Assembly: GCA_007858575.1 (NCBI GenBank)
Contig: CP042279.1
Span: 1,240,001 to 1,304,000, forward strand
Length of the DNA: 64,000 nt
Source of the DNA: Streptomyces sp. WAC08241
Lineage (GTDB): Bacteria > Actinomycetota > Actinomycetes > Streptomycetales > Streptomycetaceae
Direction: 5' to 3'
The notes beneath the pieces are model-generated. The model had not been told where the DNA came from. It made no database searches and saw nothing but the letters and a program-made list of their open reading frames with translations. Both the position numbers and the translations under genes were made by a program. Below, piece after piece: positions 41,317 to 51,653 of the stretch (positions are counted from its first letter, which is position 1; each line of letters opens with the position of its first letter).

Positions 41317-41360
41317 CACAGGCGAGGCCCGCCCCTTTCGAGGGGCGGGCCTCGCCTGTG
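41317..41360. terminator. Perfect 19-bp hairpin terminator
   Basis: CACAGGCGAGGCCCGCCCC (41317-41335), loop TTTCGA, then the exact complement (41342-41360). It lies between the convergent peptidoglycan-binding gene and the galactonate dehydratase gene and probably serves both. Confidence 0.85.
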
Positions 41361-41444
41361 CGGTGGCCGGAGGGGTTCCCCGGAAGGACCGAGAGCGCCG
41401 CCGTGATCAGCATCCGTGCGCGCTCGGTGCCGGGGACGTACGCG

Positions 41445-42584
41445 TCACCATTCGGCCTGTGAGCCGTCGTCGCGCCGCCACACGGGATTGCGCCAGCGGT
41501 GACCGGTCTCCGCGGCGCGTTCCACCGCCTTCTCGTCGATCTCGATGCCCAGGCCCGGGGCGGTGAGGAGTCCGACGTGACCGTCGTCGTAGTGGAAGAC
41601 CGACGGGTCCACGAGGTAGTCGAGCAGGTCGGATCCCTCGTTGTAGTGGATGCCCAGGCTCTGCTCCTGGATCAGCAGGTTGGGGTGGCGAACCCCACCT
41701 GGAGGCAGGCCGCGAGCGCGATGGGTCCGAGCGGGCAGTGCGGGGCCAGCGAGACGTCGTACGCCTCCGCCATGGCCGCGATCCGCCGTACCTCCGAGAT
41801 GCCCCCGCGTGGGAGAGGTCGGCTGGGCGACGGCCACCCCCGACTCCAGGACCTTCTTGAAGTCCCAGCGGGAGTAGAGGCGTTCACCGGTCGCTACCGG
41901 AATGCTCGTCGACCGGACGACGTCGCCGATGCGGTCGCTCAGCTCGGGCACCACCGGCTCCTCGACGAAGAACGGCAGGTACTCCTCCAGGAGCGGCACG
42001 ACCCGCCGGGCCATCGGGAGCGTGAGCCGGCCGTGGAAGTCCACGGCGATGTCGAAGTCGTCCCCACCCGCTCGCGGACGCTCGCCACCCGCGCGACGAT
42101 GTCGTGCACGGCGTTCGGCGTGTCGATGAGCCGCAGTTGTGCCGAGGCGTTCATCTTGATCGCGGTGAAGCCCTCGGCGCGGCGCGCGGCCGCCGCCTCG
42201 GCGACGTCGGTCGGACGGTCGCCGCCGATCCAGCTATACACCCGTATCCGGTCGCGGACGTTGCCGCCGAGCAGTTGCCACACCGGGACGCCCAGGGCCT
42301 TGCCGGCGATGTCCCACAGGGCCTGGTCGATGCCGGCCACCGCGCTGGAGAGCACCGGGCCGCCCCGGTAGAAGCCGCCCTTGGTGAGGACCTGCCAGTG
42401 GTCCTCGATCCGCAGCGGATCCTGTCCGACGAGGTAGTCGGAAGCTCGTCGACGGCCGCGGCGACCGTGTGCGCGCGGCCCTCGACGACCGGCTCGCCCC
42501 AGCCGGTGATCCCCTCGTCCGTGTCGACGCGCAGGAAGCACCAGCGGGGGCCACCAGATAGGTGCGCAGGGAGGTGATCTTCAC
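41445..42584 (-). CDS. dgoD: D-galactonate dehydratase (enolase superfamily)
   Basis: About 381 residues. [72 protein letters not shown], then catalytic and metal residues: Lys region TAIKMNA, Asp in IAVDFHGRL, Glu in VEEPVVPE and in ATGERLYSR, and His in [14 protein letters not shown]. These match galactonate dehydratase, which makes 2-keto-3-deoxygalactonate. Breaks near 42552, 42449, 42073, 41826, 41803 and 41693. GTG start overlaps the SDR stop (GTGA), last gene of a five-gene operon. Confidence 0.85.
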
Positions 42585-43332
42585 TTGGACTCCTTCTTCA
42601 CGGTCCAGCCGCCGTCCACGGTCAGGCTCGTTCCGGTGACGTACGAGGCCTCCTCGGAGGCCAGGAAGGCGACGGCGGCGGCCACTTCCTCGGGGCGGCC
42701 GAGCCGGGTGAGGGCGGTGGCGCGGGCGGACAGTTCGAGGTCGTCCTCCGGCACGCCGTCCCAGGTCTCGGTGAGGATGGGGCCCGGGAGCACCGAGTTG
42801 AAGCGCACCTCGGGCCCGTACTCGACGGCGAGCTGGCGGACGAGCGCGCACATGCCGCCCTTGGCCGCCGCGTACGCCGGGTAGCCGGGCAGGCCGAACA
42901 GCGCGTGCACGCTGGACGTGGCGACGAACGAGCCGCGCACGGCGCGCAGGTCCTCGACGAAGGCGCGGACCGCGAAGTAGACCGCGGTGAGGTTGACGGA
43001 CAACTCGCGGTTCCAGTCCGCGGCGGTCAGTTCGTGCGCGGCCGCGTCCCGGTGCGTGAACGCGTTGCTGTGGACGACGTCGACGGGACCGAACAGCGCG
43101 TGCGTACGGTCGCGCAGCGCGTCCCAGTCCTTCTCCTCGGAGACGTCGCAGCGTACGAACGCGGCGTGCCTGCCGTCGACGCGGATCCTCTCCGCGAGAT
43201 CCGTGCCGGCCTCCTCGGCGATGTCGGCGAGGACGACGGAGGCCCCTTCGGAGGCCAGGCGGACGGCGACGGCCGCGCCGATGCCGGAGGACGCGCCGGT
43301 GACGACGGCCGTCCTTCCGTGAAACGGTTCAT
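42581..43332 (-). CDS. SDR family sugar dehydrogenase (putative galactose 1-dehydrogenase)
   Basis: About 250 residues. [32 protein letters not shown], the active-site [21 protein letters not shown] (Ser, Tyr, Lys) and [13 protein letters not shown]. One break near 43317, 5 codons after the ATG. AGGAG lies upstream. In this operon it is the obvious candidate to oxidise galactose to galactonolactone, which would complete the De Ley-Doudoroff path, but the SDR fold alone does not fix the sugar; fucose, arabinose or a keto-acid substrate is possible. Confidence 0.75.
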
Positions 43333-43377
43333 GACGGTGCTCCTGTGCGTGCTTCTCGGGGGAGAGGGGAGGCCCGG

Positions 43378-44350
43378 TCAGCGGGTGACGTCCTCGCCCC
43401 GGAGGAGGTCGAGTTCGGCGCGGCGGGCAGGTTCTCCCAGTCGCCGCGCACGGCGACGGCGAACGCCCCGCACACGGCGCCGGTCCGCAGCCGCTTGCGC
43501 GGCGGCGCGCCGTCGAGGAGGGACGCGAGGTATCCGGCGACGAAGGAGTCACCGGCCCCGATGGGGTCGACGGGGGTGATGGGGACGGCGTCCTGGCGGA
43601 CGGTCCCGTCGGCGGTGGCGGCGAGGGCGCCGCGCGACCCGAGCTTGAGCACGGCCTCCCGGGGCCGAGGCGCAGCAGCGCTTCGGCCATGGCGGCCGGT
43701 TCCGCCCCGGGAACGACGAGCGAGGCCTCCTCCGGACCGGCGAAGACGACGTCGGACCGGGCGACGAGATGCGCGAGTTCGGCGGCGGCCTCTGGCGGGA
43801 CCACAGCAGGGAGCGGTGGTTGAGGTCCAGGGAGACCGTGACGCCGGCCGCCCGGGCGGTCTCGACGGCATGGCGCACCGCCGCCCGGGGGCGTCCCCGA
43901 GCGCGGGCGTGATGCCCGTGACGTGCAGGACCCGCGCCCCGGCGACGAGTCGCCCGTCGACGTCCTCCGGCGCGAGGCGGGAGCCGGCCATTCCCCGGCG
44001 GTAGTACACGACACGGGTGTGGTCGCCGGTACGGCGTTCCCGCAGCATCAGTCCGGTCGGGGCGTCGGCGTCCTCGACGACGCGGGTCACGTCGACGTCC
44101 GCGGCCCGCAGCCCGTCGAGGATCATCGCGCCCCCGGCGTCGGCGCCCACCCGGCCGGTCCAGGAGGCGGTGTGGCCCAGGCGGCGCACGCCGATCGCGA
44201 CGGTGGCCTCCGCGCCGGCGAAGGTCAGGCGCAGCGGCGCCCCGTGGGCGAGGGGGCCGGGGTCGGTCGCGGCGGCCACGACCATCGCCTCGCCGAGGGT
44301 GACCAGGGACGCGGTGCCCGGAGCGGCGGACGGCCGGTGCGCGCCGTCAC
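43378..44350 (-). CDS. PfkB family kinase (2-keto-3-deoxy-galactonate/gluconate kinase)
   Basis: About 325 residues. LVTLGEAMVV at the start, GAEATVAIGVRRLGHTASWTGRVG, VVYYRRGMAGSRL, VLKLGSRGAL and the signature PVDPIGAGDSFVAGYLASLL with the catalytic Asp. GEDVTR at the end. Phosphorylates 2-keto-3-deoxy sugar acid to the 6-phosphate for the aldolase encoded just upstream. Breaks near 44318, 43884, 43797, 43663 and 43433. GTG start overlaps the aldolase stop (GTGA). Confidence 0.85.
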
Positions 44351-44969
44351 GAGCCGGTTCCGTGCAGGAGGGCGTCGGCCCGCTCGCGCAGGGCGTTCAG
44401 GCTGCCGCCTTCGCAGGCGTCGCCCACCAGGGCCGCCCATGCCGAGCGCGGTGGCGCCGGCGGCGAGGTAGGCGGGTGCCTGGTCCAGGGAGATGCCGCC
44501 GGTCGGCACGAGGGGATCGATCCGAGGGGCGCGCGCACGGCCCGTACGTACTCCGGTCCTCCGACCGAGGCGGGGAACAGCTTCACCATGGTGGCGCCGG
44601 CCTGCCACACGGAGAGGATCTCGCTCGTCGTGAACGCGCCGGGAAGCACGGGAACGCCGAGCCGCCGCCCCTCGGCGACGACGTCGAGACAGGTCGCGGG
44701 AGTGATCAGATAGGTGGCGCCCGCCTCGACGGCCCGTCGCGCGTCGGCCGGGGTGATGACCGTGCCGGCGCCCAGCGCCAGGCCGTCGGGCTTGAAGCCG
44801 GCGTACTCGCGCAGTGCGTCCAGGGCGCCGGGGTGGAGAGGGTGAACTCCACCGCCCGTATGCCGGAGGCGTGGAGGACGTCGGCGACGTCCGGGAAGCG
44901 CCGGGACGACCCGGAGCGGAGGATGGCGATCACCGGCGTCGCGGTGAGGGCTTCGATCAGGTCGGTCAT
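44347..44969 (-). CDS. KDPG/KDPGal aldolase
   Basis: Class I aldolase of about 208 residues. PVIAILRSGSSRRF, GIRAVEFTLSTPGALDAL (catalytic Glu), LALGAGTVITPADARRAVEAGA, TPATCLDVV and ATMVKLFPASVGGP (Schiff-base Lys), then VPTGGISLDQAPAYLAAGA. Cleaves the 6-phosphate of 2-keto-3-deoxy-galactonate or -gluconate to pyruvate and glyceraldehyde 3-phosphate. Breaks near 44838, 44521 and 44443 (a GC unit short). The ATG overlaps the SMP-30 stop (ATGA). Confidence 0.85.
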
Positions 44970-45928
44970 GACAGGGGTCCCTGCTGGTCGTGGGCGGTGG
45001 TGTCGGAAGGGGGAGTGATCGCGGGCCGTCCGCGAACGGGGGTACGGGCAGCCCCGTGACGCCCGGGCGGCAGACGAAGAGCCGGCCGGCGTCCGGCTCG
45101 TCGCGCAGTTGCTCGGGGGTGCGGCCCTCGGAGGCGGTGGTGATCACCAGGACGTCGAGGTCAGGTCCCGCGAAGGCGCAACTGGAGACGTGGGCGGCCG
45201 GGACCTCCACGACGGCGTACGGCTCGCCCTCCGGGGTGAACGCGCGCACTTCGCCCGCGCCCCAGACCGCGACCCAGACCCGGCCCTCGGTGTCCACGGC
45301 GAGGCCGTCCGGCTCTCGCCCTCGCCGAACCCGGCGAAGGGACGGCGCCCGGAGAGCGTGCCGGCGGCGATGTCGTAGTCGAAGACGTCGACGCGGCGGG
45401 TCGGGCTGTCGGCGAAGTAGAGCAGGCGCCCGTCCGGGCTCCAACCCAGGCCGTTGGAGATGGTCACCGAGTCGAGCAGGGTGACGACCGTGCCGTCCGG
45501 GTCCAGGCGGTAGAGCGAGCCGGCGCCCTCGGTGAGGTCGTAGGCCATGGTCCCGGCCAGGAGGCGGCCCCGGGGGTCGCACTTGGCGTCGTTCATCCGC
45601 CGGCGCACTCCGTCGTCGGCGGTCACCGGTGTGGCGATCAGCGAGCGTCCACCCGTCTCGGTGAGGTTCAGGAAGTCCGTGCCGGCCGCCGCCACCAGCC
45701 CTCCGGAGGCGCGGGGCGCCACGGCTCCCACGGGCCGGTCGAGGCCGAAGGCGGTCAGGGGGCCACGTCCGGCAGTCCGCTCCCGTCCTCCCGCTCCACG
45801 AGGCCGCCGCGGTGGACGAGGCCCGCCGTGATGTCCACCCAGAGGAGTTCTCCCCGGTTCCGGTCCCACACCGGCCCTTCGGACAGGAGGCCCGGCCCGG
45901 GAGTGCAGGGGACTGCGTTCCATCGCAT
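44966..45928 (-). CDS. SMP-30/gluconolactonase family sugar lactonase
   Basis: Six-bladed propeller of about 321 residues. Metal and active-site motifs: LLSEGPVWDRNRGELLWVDI (Glu), MNDAKCDPRGRLLAGTMA (Asn/Asp), ISNGLGWSPDGRLLYFADS (Asn) and PDGLAVDTEGRVWVAVW (Asp). Hydrolyses sugar lactones; here the natural substrate would be galactonolactone. First gene of the operon, AAGGAG before the ATG. Breaks near 45760 (C6 to C5), 45313 and 45022, the last restoring the end GPAITPPSDTTAHDQQGPLS. Confidence 0.85.
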
Positions 45929-45958
45929 GTCGTTGCTCCTTCTCAGATCCCGCGCCGC

Positions 45959-46040
45959 AACTCTAGGAGTTCGTCTAACCCATGTAAATACTCTTCCTCC
46001 AATGAATGGAATAGGTCGGGTGAGCATGCCGGGCATGCTC
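45959..46040. promoter_or_regulatory. Divergent promoter with two palindromes (ROK operators)
   Basis: AACTC-TAG-GAGTT (45959-45971) lies 31 bp upstream of the SMP-30 start, and the longer perfect palindrome GAGCATGCCGGGCATGCTC (46022-46040, 9-1-9) lies 28 bp before the ROK start. The stretch between is AT-rich for this genome. Probable ROK binding sites controlling the sugar-acid operon and the regulator itself. Confidence 0.65.
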
Positions 46041-46067
46041 ACGCACCTGATCAGGAGGACGAGACCG

Positions 46068-47314
46068 ATGGTCAAGCGGACCGCCCAGGACATCCGCCGC
46101 GGCAACCGGTTCGACGCCCTGCGCCGCGTGTACGCGGCGCCCGGGGCGGTGAGCCGGCAGGACATCGCCGCCGCCACGGGCCTGTCCTTCGCCACCGTGG
46201 CCAACCTCGTCGCCGAACTCATCGAGGCCGACGTGCTCGTCGAGGCCGGACACGAGGATTCCGGCGGCGGGCGTCCCCGTGCCCGGCTCGCGGTCAACGC
46301 CGGACGCGGCGTCCTGCTCGGCGTCGACGTCGCCGAAACGTCCGTCCAGGCCCAGGTGTTCGACCTGGAGCTGAGGGTCAAGCACGGCGTCGAGCTCCCC
46401 CTGCCCCGGGGAGGTTCGGCCCGCCGACGTCGTGGACGCGATCGCGACCGCCGTCGAGGACCTGCTGACGGCCTCGGACACCCCGCCGTCCCGGGTGCTC
46501 GGAGCGGGCGTCAGCGTGCCCGGTCCGGTCGAACGGGAGGGCGGGGTCTCCGTCTTCTCGCCGTACTGGTCCTGGCGGGAGGTCCGCTGCGCGCCCTCCT
46601 CGCCGAACGGCTGGCCATGCCCTCTACCTGGACAACCCGCTGAAGGCCGCCACGGTCGCCGAGATGTGGTTCGGCGCGGGCCGGGACGTCGACGACCTGG
46701 TGGTGGTGACCCTGCGCGGCGGCGTGGGCGCGGGCGTCGCGGTCGGCGGGACGCTGTACCGGGGCGCCACCAACAGCGCGGGGGAGTGGGGCACACCTGC
46801 CTCGTCCTCGACGGGCGGGACTGCCGCTGCGGGAAGCGGGGCTGCGTCGAGGCGTACGTCAGCACGGCCGGCGTCGCCCGAACGGTCCGTGAACTGCGTC
46901 CGGAGAGCGCCCTGTCGCGCATCGGCGACGAGACGGCGACGGTCGACGCCCTGGCCGCGCGCCGCGGCCGAGGGGGATCCGGCGGCCGTCGAGGCGGTCG
47001 AAAGGACCGCCCGCTACCTGGGCGTGGCGGTGGCCAACCTGCTCAACCTCCTCAACCCCCAGGCCCTGGTGATCGGCGGGCCGACGGCGGAGCGGCTGGG
47101 TGAGCGGCTCCTGTCGCGGACCCGCCGGGTCGCGGCGGACCACGCCCTTCCCCAGTCCCTGCGCGCGGCCGAACCGCGCCTGAGCGCCGTCCCGGACAAT
47201 CCCGTGACACTGGGCGCCGCGACGTTCGCCCTGGAGGGGTTCCTCGACGACCGGGAGACCTTCGGACCGGTCAAGGCCGGACGCCGCGCCGCCCGGAGCC
47301 GGGCGGCGTCCTGA
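46068..47314 (+). CDS. ROK family transcriptional regulator
   Basis: About 415 residues. Winged helix AVSRQDIAAATGLSFATVANLVAELIEADVL, then the ROK domain: GVDVAETSVQAQVFDLEL, VSVPGPVERE, YLDNPLKAATVAEMWFGAG, CRCGKRGCVEAYVST and LLNLLNPQALVIGGPTAERL. AGGAGG precedes the ATG at 46068. Breaks near 46413, 46577, 46623, 46795 and 46967. Divergent from the De Ley-Doudoroff operon and next to beta-galactosidase: probably its galactose- or galactonate-responsive repressor. Confidence 0.85.
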
Positions 47315-47334
47315 AGGGCCGGAAGGCCGGCCCT
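47315..47334. terminator. Short hairpin between convergent ROK and GH35 genes
   Basis: GGGCCGG-AAGG-CCGGCCC (47316-47333), 7-bp perfect stem directly after the ROK stop. Plausible bidirectional terminator. Confidence 0.55.
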
Positions 47335-47368
47335 CCGGTGCGGCCCCGGCCCCGGGAACACCCCGCGC

Positions 47369-49109
47369 CTACTCCTCGGTGGGGCCGAGGTCGGGCGTGC
47401 CGAGGAAGTCGACGGTACGGGCCCGGTGGCCGGCGTGGAGTTCCAGGACGACGACCTCGTTCACACCGGGGCGCAGGACGGGGGCGGGGACGTACAGTGA
47501 CCGCTGCGGGCCGCGGGACCAGTAGCGGCCGAGCGCGAAGCCGTTGACCCAGGCGTTGCCCTTGGTCCAGCCGTCGAGGTGCAGGAAGGTGTCGGCCGGT
47601 TCGGCGACCTCGAAGGCGCCCCGGTGGAAGGCCGGGCCGACGGGCGTCGTCGTGCCGGCCGCGAAGGGACGTCTTCCAGCGTGGTGAGCGGGAGCGGGCG
47701 GCTGGTCCAGCCCGCGAGCTCGGCGCCGTCGAGGAGGACCGCGCCGAGCAGTCCCTTGCGGTCGTGGATGCCCTGCCCGTAGTTCACCCGGCCCTGGTTC
47801 TCCACCAGGACCGAGAGCGTGCCGCCGGCCCGGGGAACGGTGAAGGCGAGGGCGTGTTCGTGGTTCTCGCGCTCCAGGACGCCCACCGGCTGCCCGTCCA
47901 CGAAGACCTGGGCGCGGTCGCGGACCTGCTCGACCTCCAGGAGGGCGGGGCCCGACCGGGGCAGGACGGTCTCGTAGAGGACGAATCCGAAGTCCTGTTC
48001 CAGTTCCTCCATGGTCAGCGGCCGGCGGGAGCCGACACCCCGCGTCAGCGCGGCCGCGTTCGGCAGCAGCGCGGCGCTCTCCGTCAACACGACTCCGGAA
48101 ACGGCCAGTTTGGCGCCCGGCGCGGGGACGGGGCCGCTCGGTACGGGGGCGTACTTGGCGATGACGTCGCGGAAGGCGGTGTACTTCTCCGTCGGGTCGC
48201 CGGCCTCGTCGAGCGGGGCGTCGTAGTCGTAGGAGGTGACGGTGGGCCGGTAGGTGTGCTTGTCGTTGGCGCCGTTGGTGAAGCCGAAGTTGGTGCCGCC
48301 GTGGAACATGTAGAAGTTGACCGAGGCGCCGGTGGCGAGGAGTTCGTCGAGTTCGCGGGCGGCCGTGTCGGGGTCGCGGACCACGTGGTGGGCGCCCCAG
48401 CGGTCGAACCAGCCGATCCAGAACTCGGTGGTCATCAGCGGCCCTTCGGGGCGCCGCGCGCAGGGCGGCCAGGTGGTGGGCCGAGCGGCTGCCGAAGTTG
48501 GCGGTGGCGAGGACGCCGGGCAGGGAGCCGCGCTCCAGGTCGACCGGCTGGTCGCAGGTGAAGAGGGGACGTCGACCCCGTGGGCGCGCAGTGAGCCGGC
48601 GACGTGCTCCAGGTAGGCGGTGTCGTCGCCGTGGGCGCCGTACTCGTTCTCCACCTGTACGGCGAGGACGGGGCCGCCCCGCGGGGCGAGGTGCGGCCGG
48701 AGCGGGGGAGCAGACGGCCGAAGAAGTCGTCCACCGCCGCCAGGAAGCGGGGGTCGCGGGAGCGCAGCCGCATGTCCGGCTCGGCGAGCAGCCACGAGGG
48801 CAGACCGCCCCCCCACCCGCGCAGATGTACGGGCCGGGGCGCAGGAGCACGTGCAGCCCCTCGGCGGCGGCGAGTTCGAGGAAGCGGGGCAGGTCGAGGC
48901 CGCCGTCGAGCACGAAGCGATCGGGGCGCGGCTGGTGGAGGTTCCAGGGACGTAGGTCTCGACGGTGTTGAGCCCCATGAGCCGGCCTTGCGGAGCCGGT
49001 CCCGCCACTGCTCGGGGTGGACCCGGAAGTAGTGCAGCCCGCCGGACAGGAAGCGGAAGGGGCGGCCGTCGAGCAGGAATCCGGCCTTGTCTGTCTGGAG
49101 AACGGGCAT
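47369..49109 (-). CDS. GH35 beta-galactosidase
   Basis: About 583 residues, no signal peptide. GFLLDGRPFRFLSGGLHYFRVHPEQW, LMGLNTVETYVPWNLHQP, RPGPYICAGW, the acid/base Glu in PVLAVQVENEYGAHGDD, the nucleophile Glu in MTTEFWIGWFDRWG and YMFHGGTNFGFTNGAN are all diagnostic. C-terminal beta-rich domains include ALLEVEQVRDRAQVFVDGQ and WVNGFALGRYWSRGPQRSLYVP. Intracellular release of terminal galactose from imported oligosaccharides. Seven breaks: near 48980, 48948, 48820, 48709, 48567, 48451 (GC unit short) and 47670. AGGAGC precedes the ATG; a LacI-type palindrome lies 55 bp upstream. Confidence 0.9.
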
Positions 49110-49163
49110 GGGCTGCTTGCTCCTGTACGTGAAGGGTGGTGCGGGCCGGGACGCCGCTACGAT

Positions 49164-49179
49164 ACGTTTGCGCAAACAT
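49164..49179. promoter_or_regulatory. LacI-type operator upstream of beta-galactosidase
   Basis: ACGTTTGCGCAAACAT, with a perfect 12-bp core GTTTGCGCAAAC, 55 bp upstream of the GH35 ATG. One of five related sites in the window. Confidence 0.75.
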
Positions 49180-49253
49180 CGGGGGTGTGGCAAGCCCTGT
49201 CCGCATGCGTGCGGGGCGGAGGCGCGGCGCGGCTCCGCCCCGCGGCCGCCGGA

Positions 49254-50588
49254 CTACTTGTTGACGCTGAAGCCCTGGTCGTTGCCGTACTTGACGGAGG
49301 CTTCCTGCCAGGCCTTCAGGCCCTCGGAGAGCTTCGTCGGGGAGACGTACGCCTTGCCCACCGTGTCGTTGAAGATCGAGTTCGCGTACACCTGGAAGGG
49401 CAGGTAGGACCAGTCCTCGCCGACGTTGCGGGCGGACTCGGCGAAGATCCGGTTGGCCTGCTGGCCGCCGAAGTAAGGGAACTTCGTGTCGAGGAAGGCC
49501 TTCGACTCCAGATCGGCGCGGGTCGCGGGAAGGCACCGGCCGCGACGCGGCTGCTCGCACCGGCGCCTGTGGTGGCGAACTCGGTGAAGGCGTAGGCGAG
49601 TTCCTTGTTCTTGGCGGCCTTCGGCACGGCGAGCGAGCTGCCGCCGTTCTCGGCGCTCGCCTTGTCGCCCTTCGTCCACTGCGGCAGCGGGGCGACCCGC
49701 CAGTCGCCGGAGGCGGAGGCGACTCCGGAGGTGAGGTTGGCCGGCATCCAGGCCCCGATGGAGAGGGTGGCGAGGGAGCCGTCGGCCAGCTCCTTGTACC
49801 AGGCGTCGCTCCAGGAGCTGATCGGCGCGACCAGCTTCTCGTCGAGGAGCTTCTGCCAGGTGGCGGTGTACTTCCGGGTGCCCTCGTCGTCGAAGTTCAC
49901 GGTGACGTCGGTGCCCTCGGTCCGGTACGGGCGGCCGCCGGCCTGCCAGACGAGGCTGGTCGTGGCGCCGGCGTCGCCGGTGTCGTTGGTGATGAAGGCC
50001 TTCGGGTCGGCCTTGTGGAGGGCGCGGGCCGCCTCCACGTACTCGTCCCAGGTGGTCGGCACCTCGATGCCGTGCTTGTCGAAGACCTTCTTGTTGTAGA
50101 AGAACGCCATGGGGCCGGAGTCCATGGGCAGGGCGTAGATCGCCTTGTCCTCGGTGACCGCGTTCCAGGGCCGGAGGTGAAGCTCGCGGAGTGCTTGACG
50201 GCCCCGTAGGGGAGAGTTCCTCGACGGACTTGCCGATGGTGAACTGGCCGAGGGCGTAGTACTCGATCTGTGCCACGTCGGGGGCGCTGGAGCCGGCCGC
50301 CAGCACGTTCTGCAGGGCGGTGTACTGCTTGTCGCCGGTGCCCGCGTTGACCAGCTCGACGTCGACCTTGGGGTACTTCTTCTCGAAGTCCTCCGCCACC
50401 TTCTTGAGCGTGGGCTCCCAGGCCCACACCGTCAGCTTCCCGCCCTTCTGGAGCGCGGCGTCGACGTCCTTCGGGGCGCCGCCGGAGCCGGTGTCCGGGT
50501 CGTCGGAGCCGCAGGCCGTGGCGGTCAGCGTGAGCGTGGCGAGTGCGGCGAGCGCGCCGAGCAGTCTGCGGGTGGTGTGGGTGCGCAT
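49254..50588 (-). CDS. ABC sugar transporter, substrate-binding lipoprotein
   Basis: About 446 residues. Lipoprotein signal MRTHTTRRLLGALAALATLT then LTATACGSDD (lipobox Cys). Family 1 extracellular solute-binding protein: LTVWAWEPTLKKVAEDFEKKYPKVDVELVNAG, APDVAQIEYYALGQF, MAFFYNKKVFDKHGIEVPTTWDEYVEAA and LAYAFTEFATTG. Breaks near 50209, 50172 and 49531. First-step receptor for an oligosaccharide, presumably galactan-derived. ATG 50588 follows GGAG. Lies 85 bp downstream of the permease pair, same strand. Confidence 0.9.
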   Translation of the reverse strand: MRTHTTRRLLGALAALATLTLTATACGSDDPDTGSGGAPKDVDAALQKGGKLTVWAWEPTLKKVAEDFEKKYPKVDVELVNAGTGDKQYTALQNVLAAGSSAPDVAQIEYYALGQFTIGKSVEELSPTGPSSTPRASPPALERGHRGQGDLRPAHGLRPHGVLLQQEGLRQARHRGADHLGRVRGGGPRPPQGRPEGLHHQRHRRRRRHDQPRLAGRRPPVPDRGHRRHRELRRRGHPEVHRHLAEAPRREAGRADQLLERRLVQGAGRRLPRHPLHRGLDAGQPHLRSRLRLRRLAGRPAAAVDEGRQGERRERRQLARRAEGRQEQGTRLRLHRVRHHRRRCEQPRRGRCLPATRADLESKAFLDTKFPYFGGQQANRIFAESARNVGEDWSYLPFQVYANSIFNDTVGKAYVSPTKLSEGLKAWQEASVKYGNDQGFSVNK

Positions 50589-50672
50589 GGGAGGTGCTCC
50601 TGGTCGGTGGTGCGGGCGGGGAGGGACTTCCGGGAGGTGAGGGATCGAGGGAGGGCGAGGAGGGGAAGGCGG

Positions 50673-51651
50673 TCATTCCTTGACGCTTCCGGCGGCCAGG
50701 CCGGACTGCCAGTACCGCTGGAGCAGTAGGAAGACGGCCACGATCGGGACGATCGTCAGCAGGGAGCCGGTGACGATCAGCTCGAAGACGGCCTCGCCGC
50801 CGGCCGTCTGGGCCTGGGCGTTCCAGGCGTTGAGGCCGAGGGTCAGGGGTACCAGTCGGGGTCCTTGATCATGATCAGCGGCAGGAAGTAGTTGTTCCAG
50901 GTCGCGACCATGGAGAACAGCAGCACGGTGACGGTGCCCGGCACGAGCAGCGGCAGCGCTACGCGGAAGAAGGTGCGCAGCTCGCCGGAGCCGTCGATGC
51001 GCGCGGCCTCAAGGAGTTCGGTGGGGACGGCCTCGGCGGCGAAGACCCACATCAGGTAGAGGCCGAAGGGGAGATGAGGGAGGGGACGATGACGGCCCAG
51101 GGCGTGTTCGTCAGGCCCATATTGCTGAACATCAGAAGGTGGGCACCGCCAGGGCGGTGCCGGGGACGGCCACGGCTCCGATGACGACCGCGAAGACCGC
51201 CTTGCGGCCGGGGAAGTCGTACTTCGCGAGGGCGTAGCCGCCGAGGACGGCGAGGACCGTGGCGCCGCCCGCGCCGGCGACGACGTACAGCAGGGTGTTG
51301 AGCAGCCAGCGGACGAAGACGCCGTCGTCGTAGGTGAGCGTGCGGGTGATGTTGTCCCACAGGTCGAAGTCCTCGGCGAACCACAGCCCGAAGGAGTCGA
51401 GCAGTCCCCGTCGGCTCTTGGTGGCGTTGATGACCAGCCAGGCGAGCGGGAGCAGGGTGTAGAGGAGGACCAGGCCGGTGACCAGGGTCAGCGGGAGGCT
51501 GGGGCGCGGGTCGAGCGGGTGTGCGGGCGCCGCGTGCGACGCCCGGCCGCGGAGGAGCGGGTGCGGTGCGAGGCTGCGGGGCGTCGCCGGCCCGCGGCTT
51601 CGCGGGGGTCGGGGCGGGCTCGGCGGCCGCGGTGGTCGTGGAGGTGGTCAT
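50673..51651 (-). CDS. ABC sugar transporter permease, MalG/GanQ-like
   Basis: Carbohydrate ABC permease of about 328 residues, including an unusually long Pro/Ala-rich N-terminal tail. The core shows LMFSNMGLTNTPWAVIVPSL, FGLYLMWVFAAEAVPTELLEAARIDGSGELRTFFRVALPL (EAA loop) and WNNYFLPLIMI, ending LLLQRYWQSGLAAGSVKE. Breaks near 50849, 51074, 51140 and within 51420-51550. Starts 2 bp after the stop of the partner permease. No ATPase is encoded here; a shared MsiK-type ATPase elsewhere is the norm in Streptomyces. Confidence 0.85.
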
Positions 51652-51653
51652 GG

